This document shows, piece after piece, positions 50,746-58,987 of a DNA stretch of 64,000 bases. Numbering within the stretch: position 1 is the stretch's first letter; each line of letters begins with the position of its first letter. The notes under the pieces are model-generated. The model searched no databases and was not told where the DNA came from. It saw nothing but the letters and a program-made list of their open reading frames with translations. Source of the DNA: Paraperibacillus marinus (lineage in GTDB: Bacteria > Bacillota > Bacilli > Bacillales > DSM-1321); assembly GCF_046237605.1 (NCBI RefSeq), contig NZ_CP143542.1:186001-250000 (forward strand), given 5' to 3'. Position numbers and translations under genes: made by a program.

Positions 50746-50857
50746 TTTCCTTCCATAGAGATTGCGTATCCCAGGAGTCTGCAATCACATCACAAAGAAC
50801 AACCCTGGAAAGAGCCGCACAACAAAAGAAGACAAACAATCTTCTTTCTGCTATAGT

Positions 50858-50875
50858 CTAACTAACGATAGTTAG
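50858..50875. promoter_or_regulatory. Operator palindrome of the TetR-SMR operon
   Basis: CTAACTA-ACGA-TAGTTAG, perfect 7-bp arms, 26 nt before the TetR start; probable autoregulatory site. Confidence 0.7.
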
Positions 50876-50901
50876 GTAAAAACCGAAAGGCGGTAAACCG
50901 G

Positions 50902-51480
50902 TTGAACACTGCGGATCTTATAAAGAAGACAGCCCTTGAATTATTTGCAGCCGGGGGCTATGAGGGTACAGCCCTGTCACAGATAGCAAGGACTGTAGGA
51001 ATTAAGACACCTTCTATCTATGCACATTTTTCTTCTAAGGAAGAATTATATATGGCAGTATTGAGGGATATTGTTCTTAAGGAAATGGAAAAGCTTCAGG
51101 GGATAAAGAAGGACAGCGGGGAGATAGAACGGGATATAAAAGCGCTGTTTTATCATCTGGGGGATTTTGCAGGAAAAGGGGAAGAGCTGCTTTTCTATAA
51201 GCGGGCTGTGTTCTTTCCGCCAAGGAGCCTGGATGAACGCATCAAAAAGGAAATCATCCATTTCGAGGTCCTTTCCGGAGAAATGCTGAAATCCATTCTG
51301 AATCTAGGGATGGAGAAGAAAGTATTAAAGGAATTGAATCTTGATGATGTTCACTCCAGTTTTTTCTGCCTGCTTGACGGACTGTTCTTTGAGCAGCATC
51401 TGTATGAATTGGATGAATTATTGAGACGGCGGGAACAAATCTGGAAATTCTTTTGGTTATCTATAAAAAAGGAGTCTTGA
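50902..51480 (+). CDS. TetR-family repressor of the SMR operon
   Basis: A 192-residue regulator with the TetR helix-turn-helix at residues 5-50 (LIKKTALELFAAGGYEGTALSQIARTVGIKTPSIYAHFSSKEELYMAVL). The TTG start has AAAGGCGG upstream. It is 4 nt before the first SMR gene, the same gene order as yvdT-yvdS-yvdR of B. subtilis as I recall it. Likely derepressed by the compound exported by the SMR pair. Confidence 0.87.
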   Translation: MNTADLIKKTALELFAAGGYEGTALSQIARTVGIKTPSIYAHFSSKEELYMAVLRDIVLKEMEKLQGIKKDSGEIERDIKALFYHLGDFAGKGEELLFYKRAVFFPPRSLDERIKKEIIHFEVLSGEMLKSILNLGMEKKVLKELNLDDVHSSFFCLLDGLFFEQHLYELDELLRRREQIWKFFWLSIKKES

Positions 51481-51484
51481 TGCA

Positions 51485-51835
51485 ATGAAACGGAGCTGGA
51501 TATATTTAATCATAGCCGGATTGACGGAAATTATCTGGGCATTCGGACTTAAGGAATCTGAAGGGTTTACTGAAGCCCTGCCCACCGCTGTTACGTTGGT
51601 GTTTATGGTCATCAGTTTTTATTTATTTTCAAAAGCGATCACTCATATTCCGATCGGCACAGGCTATGCCGTCTTTACGGGAATCGGAGCAGCGGGTACC
51701 GTCGTCATCGGTTTTTTTATTGGAGAAGCTGTAAGCTTGATGAAAATCGTTTTTCTCGCCATCCTGCTCACAGGGATCGTTGGTTTGAAGCTGACCACAA
51801 CAGACAACGCAAAAGAAGGGAATGAAACAACATGA
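51485..51835 (+). CDS. SMR-family efflux subunit 1
   Basis: A 116-residue four-helix small multidrug resistance protein. The conserved membrane-embedded Glu is in LTEIIWAFGLK (about residue 14), and AITHIPIGTGYAVFTGIGAAGTVVIGF and LAILLTGIVGLKL follow. Paired SMR proteins work as heterodimers exporting cationic compounds or guanidinium by proton exchange; the substrate is unknown. AAAGGAG precedes the ATG and it overlaps the next gene by ATGA. Confidence 0.88.
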   Translation: MKRSWIYLIIAGLTEIIWAFGLKESEGFTEALPTAVTLVFMVISFYLFSKAITHIPIGTGYAVFTGIGAAGTVVIGFFIGEAVSLMKIVFLAILLTGIVGLKLTTTDNAKEGNETT

Positions 51836-52152
51836 ACTGGCTGTTCTTGCTGGCTGCCGGCATTGGGGAGATCGGCTTTGTGATTTTCATGAAGCTCTCA
51901 AATGGTTTTAAGGATACCTTTTACAGCCTGCTGACCTTCGGGGCAGCCTTAATCAGCTTTTACTGCCTGTCAATTGCCTTGCTGACCATACCCCTCAGTA
52001 CTGGCTATTCAGTTTGGACAGGGATCGGCGCTGCCGGAAGTGTGGTGCTGGGGATGATTTTCTTTAAGGAGTCAAAAGCGCCCCTGCGCACCTTTTTCCT
52101 GCTGATGATCATTATTGGGGTAATTGGACTTAGGATCGTCTCGCCGCACTAG
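51832..52152 (+). CDS. SMR-family efflux subunit 2
   Basis: A 106-residue four-helix SMR protein: Glu in AAGIGEIGFVIFMKLSNG (about residue 12), LTIPLSTGYSVWTGIGAAGSVVLGM, LLMIIIGVIGLRI. Overlaps subunit 1 by 4 nt, so the two are made together, as usual for heterodimeric SMR pairs. Last gene of the TetR operon; no clear terminator seen. Confidence 0.88.
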   Translation: MNWLFLLAAGIGEIGFVIFMKLSNGFKDTFYSLLTFGAALISFYCLSIALLTIPLSTGYSVWTGIGAAGSVVLGMIFFKESKAPLRTFFLLMIIIGVIGLRIVSPH

Positions 52153-52262
52153 CATTAAATTTGAGTTCCTTCTGCACAGGTCCAGCCATTCCTTTCATAT
52201 GCTGAAAAAAAGGAAGTTTTTCCATTATAAATAAGTATAGAAGACAGTGGTAATTTGTTTCG

Positions 52263-52285
52263 TTTATCCGGATAAATGGTACAAT
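52263..52285 (+). promoter_or_regulatory. ddl promoter with palindrome
   Basis: TTTATCCGGATAAA is a perfect 14-bp palindrome (52263-52276) directly before TGGTACAAT (extended -10, TACAAT 52280-52285). It would sit between -35 and -10, so a protein bound there would block or modify transcription. TTGTTT near 52256 is a possible -35. Confidence 0.5.
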
Positions 52286-52317
52286 AGAATGTGCTTTAAA
52301 GATAATTGGAGGTATTT

Positions 52318-53391
52318 ATGATGAAAATAAAACTGGGCCTGCTTTACGGGGGAAAATCAGCTGAACATAAGGTATCCATGCAGACAGCGCTTGCCGTCAT
52401 CAAAGCGCTTGACTTAAATAAATTTGACATTCATCCCATTTACATAACCGAGGAAGGAAAATGGGTCAATGGCCCGCAGCTCACTGCGCCGGCTTCTTCG
52501 ATAAAAGAACTGGAGTTCAAGTCCGGCATCAGTCCGGTATCAATGGACCAGGCACTCACTCTTCAAGAGGAAGGAAAGGGATCGTTCGACGTCATTTTCC
52601 CTCTGCTGCACGGTCCAAATGGAGAAGATGGGACCGTCCAGGGGATGCTTGAACTCTTGAATCTTCCTTATGTAGGCAATGGGGTCCTTGCTTCCTCTGC
52701 CGGAATGGATAAAGTCATCATGAAAAATATATTTGCGCAGGCCGGCCTGCCGCAGGTAGGATATGTATGGTTCATCCGCTCCGAGTGGGAAAACAACCGC
52801 GGAGCTTCTTATGAAAAAGTAGAGAGCGAGATTGGCTACCCATGCTTTGTAAAGCCTGCCAATCTGGGTTCAAGTGTGGGCATCAGCAAATGTACAAACC
52901 GTGAAGAGCTGGAAACAGCCTTTGCAGAAGCCTTCCAATTTGACCGTAAAATCATCATTGAACAAGGTGTGAAGGCACGCGAGATTGAACTGGGTGTTCT
53001 TGGGAATGATAATCCAGAAGTTTCGGTTGCCGGTGAAATTGTCGCTAAAAAGGATTTTTATGATTATAAGGCGAAGTATGAAGATGGAGATACAGCGATG
53101 ATCATTCCGGCAGAGCTTGATCCGGCTTTATATGAAGAATTGAGGGAGCAGGCTGTGCGGGCATTTAAATCTCTCGATTGCTCAGGCCTTGTCAGGGCAG
53201 ACTTTTTTGTCGACGACCATAACAGAATTTATATCAATGAAGTAAATACTATGCCGGGCTTTACACCTTTCAGTATGTTCCCGCTGCTTTGGAAGCATAC
53301 AGGAGTCGATTATCCTCAGCTGATTGAAAAGCTGGTCGGCTATGCGGTGGAGCGCCATGAGGAAAAACAGAAGATAAAATACACATTCTAA
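52318..53391 (+). CDS. ddl: D-alanine--D-alanine ligase
   Basis: Makes the D-Ala-D-Ala dipeptide for peptidoglycan. The protein (357 residues) has LLYGGKSAEHKVSMQTA at the N-terminus, FPLLHGPNGEDGTVQGMLELLNLPYVGNGVLASS (about 96-129), the ATP-grasp segments CFVKPANLGSSVGISK and IIEQGVKAREIELGVLG, and Mg-binding INEVNTMPGFTPFS. TTGGAGG precedes two tandem ATGs at 52318 and 52321; both are possible. Followed by murF, which uses its product; the hairpin after the stop lacks a T-run, so read-through is likely. Confidence 0.95.
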   Translation: MMKIKLGLLYGGKSAEHKVSMQTALAVIKALDLNKFDIHPIYITEEGKWVNGPQLTAPASSIKELEFKSGISPVSMDQALTLQEEGKGSFDVIFPLLHGPNGEDGTVQGMLELLNLPYVGNGVLASSAGMDKVIMKNIFAQAGLPQVGYVWFIRSEWENNRGASYEKVESEIGYPCFVKPANLGSSVGISKCTNREELETAFAEAFQFDRKIIIEQGVKAREIELGVLGNDNPEVSVAGEIVAKKDFYDYKAKYEDGDTAMIIPAELDPALYEELREQAVRAFKSLDCSGLVRADFFVDDHNRIYINEVNTMPGFTPFSMFPLLWKHTGVDYPQLIEKLVGYAVERHEEKQKIKYTF

Positions 53392-53513
53392 AAAAAAACA
53401 GCCCCTGGCACTGGGCAAAAATCAGGGGCATGGGCAGAAGCGGAATCGACCAGATATCAGGCTTCTGCCTCTTTTATTCGAAAATAGAAATATTACATAT
53501 GCAGGAGGATCCC

Positions 53514-54890
53514 ATGATAAAAAAAACATTGGCGGAGATTTATAAAACCGTCGGAGGCTTGAATGATATTAGCAGCTTTGAGGAGACCATGTTTGAAGGA
53601 GCTGCCATCGATACAAGGAAAATCACTCCGGGAAATCTGTTTGTGCCTTTTAAAGGTGCACGCGTTGACGGCCATGATTTTGTTGAAAAGGTTCTGGAAG
53701 AAGGAGCCGGGGCTGCCCTCTGGCAGAAGGATGTGCCAAATCCGCCGGAAAACCTTCCTATAATCGTAGTGGAGGATACCCTGCTGGCCATCCAGGAGCT
53801 TGCGAAAAGCTATCGGAATGAACTGGGAGCAAAGGTTGTCGGCATTACCGGAAGCAATGGCAAGACCACAACCAAGGATATGACAGCATCCATCCTTGGC
53901 ACCGTATATAAAGTACATAAAACCTCCGGCAATTACAATAATCATCTCGGCCTGCCGCTTACGATCCTTTCCATGCCGCAGGATACCGATGTGGTGGTCC
54001 TTGAGATGGGCATGAGCGCGAAAGGCGAAATTAAGTTCTTGTCCCAATTGGGAAGGCCGGACGTTGCTGTGATCACAAACATTGGGGAATCCCATCTGCT
54101 GGATCTTGGATCAAGAGAAGGAATTGCCGAAGCAAAGCTTGAAATCATAGAGGGACTGAAGCCGGGCGGCACGCTGATTTATTTTGGCGATGAACCTCTC
54201 CTTTCAGAGCGCATAAAGCCGGGAGCTCCATTTGAATTACGTTCTTTCGGAAAGATGGATACGAATGATCTGTATCCGCTCCATATAACAAGCGGAACCT
54301 CGGACACAAGCTTTGAACTGAATGTGATGCCTGGGAAAACGCTCAGCATTCCAGTCCTCGGCACCCACAATGTATTGAACAGCCTGGCTGCCATCGCGGC
54401 TGCCCAGTGCCTGGAGGTGCCCCAGGATAAAATCATCGAAGGATTGAGGAACATTACGCTGACTGCGATGAGGATGGAGATGTCCAAAGGGACCAGGGGC
54501 GAAACCATCATCAATGATGCCTACAATGCGAGCCCTACATCCATGAAGGCGGCCATTGAATTGGCAGCAGGAATATCGGGTTTCAATAAAAAGTACGTTG
54601 TGCTTGGCGATATGCTGGAACTTGGGCCGGACGAACGGGATTTCCATTACAAGGTAGGCCAGTTGATCGATCCTGCGGCCATCAGCAAGGTATATACATT
54701 CGGGGAACTGGGAGAATGGATTGCCAAGGGTGCTGCCGAGCGTTTTAACAGCAGTGATGTCCGCGTATTCCAGGACAAGACGGCGCTTGCCGAGTCCCTG
54801 AAGGAAACCGTTTCTGAAAATGATCTTGTACTCGTAAAGGCTTCCCGGGGTATGGAACTCGAAAAGGTAGTGGAAGCCCTGCAGAATTAA
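53514..54890 (+). CDS. murF: UDP-MurNAc-tripeptide--D-Ala-D-Ala ligase
   Basis: Adds D-Ala-D-Ala to UDP-MurNAc-tripeptide, the last cytoplasmic step of the precursor. 458 residues: substrate-binding domain with GNLFVPFKGARVDGHDFV, P-loop GITGSNGKTTTKDM (about residues 112-125), TSGNYNNHLGLPLT, EMGMSAKGEIK, the HNVLNSLAAIAA hinge and INDAYNASPTSMKAA. ATG 53514 has GCAGGAGGATCCC upstream; the frame is open to 53430. Same strand and order as ddl-murF in other bacilli. Confidence 0.95.
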   Translation: MIKKTLAEIYKTVGGLNDISSFEETMFEGAAIDTRKITPGNLFVPFKGARVDGHDFVEKVLEEGAGAALWQKDVPNPPENLPIIVVEDTLLAIQELAKSYRNELGAKVVGITGSNGKTTTKDMTASILGTVYKVHKTSGNYNNHLGLPLTILSMPQDTDVVVLEMGMSAKGEIKFLSQLGRPDVAVITNIGESHLLDLGSREGIAEAKLEIIEGLKPGGTLIYFGDEPLLSERIKPGAPFELRSFGKMDTNDLYPLHITSGTSDTSFELNVMPGKTLSIPVLGTHNVLNSLAAIAAAQCLEVPQDKIIEGLRNITLTAMRMEMSKGTRGETIINDAYNASPTSMKAAIELAAGISGFNKKYVVLGDMLELGPDERDFHYKVGQLIDPAAISKVYTFGELGEWIAKGAAERFNSSDVRVFQDKTALAESLKETVSENDLVLVKASRGMELEKVVEALQN

Positions 54891-55002
54891 TAAAAAGGGG
54901 CCTTCTATACCAAGGAGAGGGGATGGACGCCAGCGGGTGCTATAGAGAACCACGCCTGAAACTGTTATCCTAAGAGCCGTACGGCTAATATTCTTAAGCG
55001 GT

Positions 55003-55035
55003 AAATCCGGGGGCTGATGTCTCCGGATTTTCTTT
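55003..55035 (+). terminator. Probable terminator behind murF
   Basis: AAATCCGG (55003-55010) pairs with CCGGATTT (55023-55030), followed by TCTTTC. About 110 nt after the murF stop. Between them a 12-bp perfect palindrome AGCCGTACGGCT at 54976-54987 and GGGGAT/ATCC-type pairing suggest more structure. Confidence 0.6.
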
Positions 55036-55319
55036 CGTGTCTCTGCGGATTTCCGATGAGCAGGCTCATATCCTGGCGGAGAATTCAATGACTGGATGTG
55101 ACGGGATCCTGTCAAAGTCCAACAAGCTCCGGACGTATAATTTACAGCCAGTCCGGCAATCTTAGGAATGAAGAAACGAGGGCGGCAGAGCCGGATGCTT
55201 TTTAGGGTAAGGGGGGAATATATATTTATAAAATGCATGAAGTGAGCATCAACAGGAATGGGAGCGCTGTCAATCCAAAAAACGTTTGTTTCAAATACTT
55301 TCCTTAGTTGCAAAGGCTT

Positions 55320-55535
55320 TGTTATACTGTTAACATATTCTTTAAGGCGATAAAATCCGATGTATAAATGCCGGTGACCATAAACAGCATTTATAATTTT
55401 GGTTTATGCCTTTTATTCTTTTGAAAGAGATTTTTCATTTCGGCTTTCTTTACAGAAAGCGGAGCACTTGATTAGAAATGGCCCAGCGAAGAGGTCTTAT
55501 TCGCCGCTAAAAGCGGCTTTTCATATGATTTGAAC
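55320..55535 (+). promoter_or_regulatory. Long cshA leader with hairpins
   Basis: A TATACT box (about 55324) starts a possible leader of over 400 nt. Hairpins: GCTTTCT-TTAC-AGAAAGC (55443-55460), GCGAA-N9-TTCGC (55486-55504) and GCCGCT-AAA-AGCGGC followed by TTTT (55503-55521). The last two share bases, so they may be alternatives. A further CTGGC-GTCT-GCCAG hairpin is near 55655. No ORF or known RNA family is recognised in 54891-55785. Confidence 0.4.
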
Positions 55536-55785
55536 CTTTCATCACTTTTTAAGAATGCTTTTAGGCATATTTTCGCGGATGGCAGTCCCATGCACCTGTC
55601 ATATTGAACGTGGATTCATACAAAAGCCGCTCCTGCCTGAAGGAATGGCTGATTTCCATACTGGCGTCTGCCAGCGTATTCCTGAATGCATTCCTATCTT
55701 GCTATTAGCCATTCTTTTAGGCGACTGAAAAAGCTTTTTCTTAAGATCCTAAAAAAATCTTAAAGTTTAAAGGAGTAGGGAAAAA

Positions 55786-57264
55786 TTGACTTTGTTTAGT
55801 GAATTAGGACTTGATAAGTCCACATTAAGATCAATCGAAAAAATGGGGTTTGAAGAAGCAACTCCAATCCAGGCACAAACGATTCCTCTTGCCATCCAAG
55901 GTGAGGATATCATCGGCCAGGCACAGACAGGTACAGGTAAGACGGCAGCTTTTGGTATTCCGTTGATGGAGAAAATTGACATCAAAGAAGATCAGATTCA
56001 AAGCATCTGTATTGCTCCAACACGTGAGCTTGCCATCCAGGTTTCTGAAGAATTGTACAAACTTGGCTTCGGAAAACGCGTACGCGTTATGGCAGTATAC
56101 GGCGGACAGGATATTGACCGCCAGATCCGTGCCCTTAAGAAAAAACCGCATATCATTGTAGGTACACCAGGAAGACTCCTTGACCACATCAATCGTAAGA
56201 CGATCCGCTTAGGGAATGTCAGCACGGTAGTCCTTGATGAAGCGGATGAAATGCTGAACATGGGATTCATCGAAGATATCGAATCAATCCTGTCTACAGT
56301 TCCTGAAGAAAACAGACAGACTCTGTTATTCTCAGCTACAATGCCTGAACCGATCAGGAAGATCGCTGAAAAGTTCATGAGCGAACCAAAAGTGGTCAAA
56401 GTGAAAGCGAAGGAAATGACGGTTTCTAAAATCAAGCAGTCTTTCATCGAAGTGAAGGAAAGCGAAAAGTTCGATACACTTACACGCCTGCTTGATATCC
56501 AGACTCCAGAGCTTGCGATCGTATTTGGACGTACAAAAAGACGGGTTGATGAACTGTCATCGGCACTTAATGTGAGAGGCTATATGGCAGAAGGAATCCA
56601 CGGAGACCTGAGCCAGGCGAAGCGTCTGTCTGTTCTTAAGAAATTCAAAGAAGGAAGCATCGATGTGCTGGTAGCGACTGATGTAGCTGCCCGCGGCCTT
56701 GATATTTCAGGCGTTACACATGTTTACAACTTTGACATTCCTCAGGATCCTGAAAGCTATGTTCACCGAATCGGGCGGACAGGGCGTGCAGGGAAAACAG
56801 GCGAAGCTGTTTCATTTGTAACATACCGTGAAAGATCCCAGTTGTATGCCATCGAAAATACAACGAAAAAGCGTATGGACAAAATGCAGCCGCCAACCTT
56901 GAGCGAGGCTGTTGAAGGCCAGCAGAAAGCGGTTATGGAAAAAATCGTCTCTGCAGTTGAAGGAGAAGATTTCTCTCTTTACCTGGCTACTGCCCAAGAG
57001 CTTCTAAACAAGTACGAGGCTTCAGACGTACTGGCTTCTGTTATTAAATTGATGACAAAAGAGCCAGATCAGACTCCAATCAAGCTTACAGAAGAAGCAC
57101 CTGCTTTCTCTAAGCGCGGAAGAGGCGGAGACCGCGGCGGAAGCCGAAGCGGAAGAGGCCAGACTTCTTCAGGCGGCGGCCGACGTGAATATGGCCAAAA
57201 ACGCGGCAGAAAACCTGCTGGCAGAGGCGGCCAAGGCGGCAGCAAAAGAGAAAAACAATATTAA
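55786..57264 (+). CDS. cshA: DEAD-box RNA helicase CshA
   Basis: An ATP-dependent RNA helicase of the RNA-degradation and cold-adaptation machinery. 492 residues with all motifs: Q-motif GFEEATPIQAQTIP, AQTGTGKTAAFG (I), PTRELAIQ (Ia), GTPGRLLD (Ib), VLDEADEMLNMGF (II), SATMP (III), ARGLDISGV (V) and HRIGRTGRAG (VI), then a basic Gly/Arg-rich tail (about 435-492) for RNA contact. The TTG start has AAAGGAG upstream. Long structured leader; terminator follows. Confidence 0.95.
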   Translation: MTLFSELGLDKSTLRSIEKMGFEEATPIQAQTIPLAIQGEDIIGQAQTGTGKTAAFGIPLMEKIDIKEDQIQSICIAPTRELAIQVSEELYKLGFGKRVRVMAVYGGQDIDRQIRALKKKPHIIVGTPGRLLDHINRKTIRLGNVSTVVLDEADEMLNMGFIEDIESILSTVPEENRQTLLFSATMPEPIRKIAEKFMSEPKVVKVKAKEMTVSKIKQSFIEVKESEKFDTLTRLLDIQTPELAIVFGRTKRRVDELSSALNVRGYMAEGIHGDLSQAKRLSVLKKFKEGSIDVLVATDVAARGLDISGVTHVYNFDIPQDPESYVHRIGRTGRAGKTGEAVSFVTYRERSQLYAIENTTKKRMDKMQPPTLSEAVEGQQKAVMEKIVSAVEGEDFSLYLATAQELLNKYEASDVLASVIKLMTKEPDQTPIKLTEEAPAFSKRGRGGDRGGSRSGRGQTSSGGGRREYGQKRGRKPAGRGGQGGSKREKQY

Positions 57265-57270
57265 TATGTC

Positions 57271-57298
57271 AAAGGATCCCTTTTGGGGTCCTTTTTTT
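57271..57298 (+). terminator. Terminator of cshA
   Basis: AAAGGATCCC and GGGGTCCTTT pair (one wobble), then TTTTTC. Confidence 0.92.
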
Positions 57299-57428
57299 CG
57301 TTTCCAGTCCTCAATCGGATTAGACCCTATAAGTCTCCAGTTTTCTGATGAAAAGGGAAATCACGCTACAGTCATAGATATTGAAGCAGTATGGAATACT
57401 TATAAAAAAGAATCGGGGAGGGATCTAT

Positions 57429-58400
57429 ATGACGATCGTGCGCCTGGGGTATGTGGCGATGAGTATGGAGCTGCAGAATGCATCTCCGTCTAAGACGATG
57501 ACTTTTGCACAGTTCTCGAAGCTTAAGGACAGGGAGGCTGCCATCCGCAAGCTGGAGAGGATAGCTGTAGAAAATATACACAACTGCCTGAGGCTGCTCA
57601 GGCATAATCTGGCGAATGATATCCACTTTTTCCGCCTGACTTCAAGGATCATCCCTCTGGCCAATCATGAGGAGCTCCCCGGGTGGGATTATCTGAAGCC
57701 CTTGAAGGCAGCCCTTGCTGAAATCGCCCGGTTTTTAGTCGAGCATCCTGAGATGAGGGTCGACTTTCATCCGGATCATTTTGTCATTCTTAATGGAATC
57801 GTCAAGGAAGTACTGAATATGTCAATCAGAACCTTGCGGATGCATGAAGGACTGCTTAAGGGAATGGGGATTGATCCGGAACACCGGTGTGTGCTGCATG
57901 TCGGCGGGGGCTATAACAATATCGAAAAAGCCCTCGAGCAATTTATCCATAATTGGGGGCTGATACCAGCGGGACTGCAAAAGATGATTATGCTTGAGAA
58001 CGATGACACGACCTTTACCCTGAATGATACCTTGTATCTTTGTGAAAAGCTCGGCATCCCGCTGGTATTTGATTATCACCATCATCTAGCCCATAACAGG
58101 GGAGCGGAAGACTGGGAGGGGAGCTGGGAGCGGATTCTTGGCACATGGACTCACTCGAAGCTTCCGGTCAAGATGCACATCTCGAGCCCCCGGTCCGAAA
58201 AAGAATTCAGGGCTCATGCGGATTTTGTAGACAGCGGGATGTTCCTGCGCTTTTTAGAATCCATCAAAGGATCAGTCCCCCAGATTGATTGTATGATTGA
58301 AGCAAAGAAAAAGGATGAGGCGCTGTTTCGATTGATGGAGGACTTAAAGAGTTCTTCACAAGTGGAAATCGTAAGTTCAGCAAGCTTTAATCTTAAGTGA
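57429..58400 (+). CDS. uvsE: UV-damage endonuclease
   Basis: UvsE/UVDE nicks DNA 5' of UV photoproducts in an alternative repair route. The 323-residue TIM-barrel shows VRLGYVAMSM at the N-terminus, NLANDIHFFRLTSRIIPL (about residues 62-79), RVDFHPDHFVIL (metal His), HVGGGYNNIEKALEQFI, MLENDDTTFTLNDTLYLCEKLGIPLVFDYHHH (metal Glu/Asp/His) and KMHISSPR. GGGGAGGGATCTAT precedes ATG 57429; the longer frame from 57381 lacks this. In spore formers it helps to repair UV damage after germination. Own transcript. Confidence 0.92.
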   Translation: MTIVRLGYVAMSMELQNASPSKTMTFAQFSKLKDREAAIRKLERIAVENIHNCLRLLRHNLANDIHFFRLTSRIIPLANHEELPGWDYLKPLKAALAEIARFLVEHPEMRVDFHPDHFVILNGIVKEVLNMSIRTLRMHEGLLKGMGIDPEHRCVLHVGGGYNNIEKALEQFIHNWGLIPAGLQKMIMLENDDTTFTLNDTLYLCEKLGIPLVFDYHHHLAHNRGAEDWEGSWERILGTWTHSKLPVKMHISSPRSEKEFRAHADFVDSGMFLRFLESIKGSVPQIDCMIEAKKKDEALFRLMEDLKSSSQVEIVSSASFNLK

Positions 58401-58513
58401 CAGTCCAAAACCGGGGGAGCATGGTTCAGAAAGCGGCCTTTCGTCTGCCGAAGCTTAAAGTACCTGGATATAGTATACTTTGGTAAGAACATAAAGGAAG
58501 CTGGGGAGATTTT

Positions 58514-58987
58514 GTGGGACCGGAAAATCGAATTTCTAATCAAGCAAAAAAGGTGTGGATGATCAGCAGCCTGCTTCTTTCCCTGATAGGATGGGCCGTG
58601 GCAGGAGGGGCGTTTATGCTGTATGTGTACAGGGGCATTCCCATGTGGATCCCTTATGTCCTATCGCTCGCTGCCCTTCTGGGTACGGTCTTTGGCGTAT
58701 GGGTGTTTCCCGCTCTCAGGATCCGGCACTGGAGATATGAGGTGCGGGAGAAGGAAATTGAAATCCAAAAAGGAATGTTTGTGATCAAGAGGACGCTTAT
58801 CCCGATGGCCAGGGTTCAGCATGTGGATACGAAACAGGGTCCGCTCCTTGCGCGGTATGGACTGTCTTCCGTCGAGGTGTCGACTGCTGCCTCCTCACAT
58901 GAAATTCCGGCGCTAGCCCTGGGTGAAGCGGAACAGTTACGGAAATACATATCTGCCATGGCCAGTGTGGAGGAAGAAGATGTTTGA
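58514..58987 (+). CDS. ydbS: YdbS-like bacterial PH (DUF304) membrane protein
   Basis: A 157-residue protein with two membrane helices followed by a bPH2 (DUF304) domain: VFPALRIRHWRYEVREKEIEIQKGMFVIKRTLIPMARVQHVDTKQGPL. Role unknown; with YdbT it probably forms a membrane complex. GTG 58514 has GGGGAG upstream. It overlaps ydbT by 8 nt, so it is translated with it. Confidence 0.85.
   Translation: MGPENRISNQAKKVWMISSLLLSLIGWAVAGGAFMLYVYRGIPMWIPYVLSLAALLGTVFGVWVFPALRIRHWRYEVREKEIEIQKGMFVIKRTLIPMARVQHVDTKQGPLLARYGLSSVEVSTAASSHEIPALALGEAEQLRKYISAMASVEEEDV

Noticed and set aside
53401..53430. GCCCCTG...CAGGGGC hairpin after ddl
   Set aside because: It lacks a following T-run, so it was not called a terminator; read-through into murF is more likely.
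54237..55313. 358-codon minus-strand ORF over the murF end and the following gap
   Set aside because: Largely antisense to murF, with no ribosome site and composition typical of a shadow frame.
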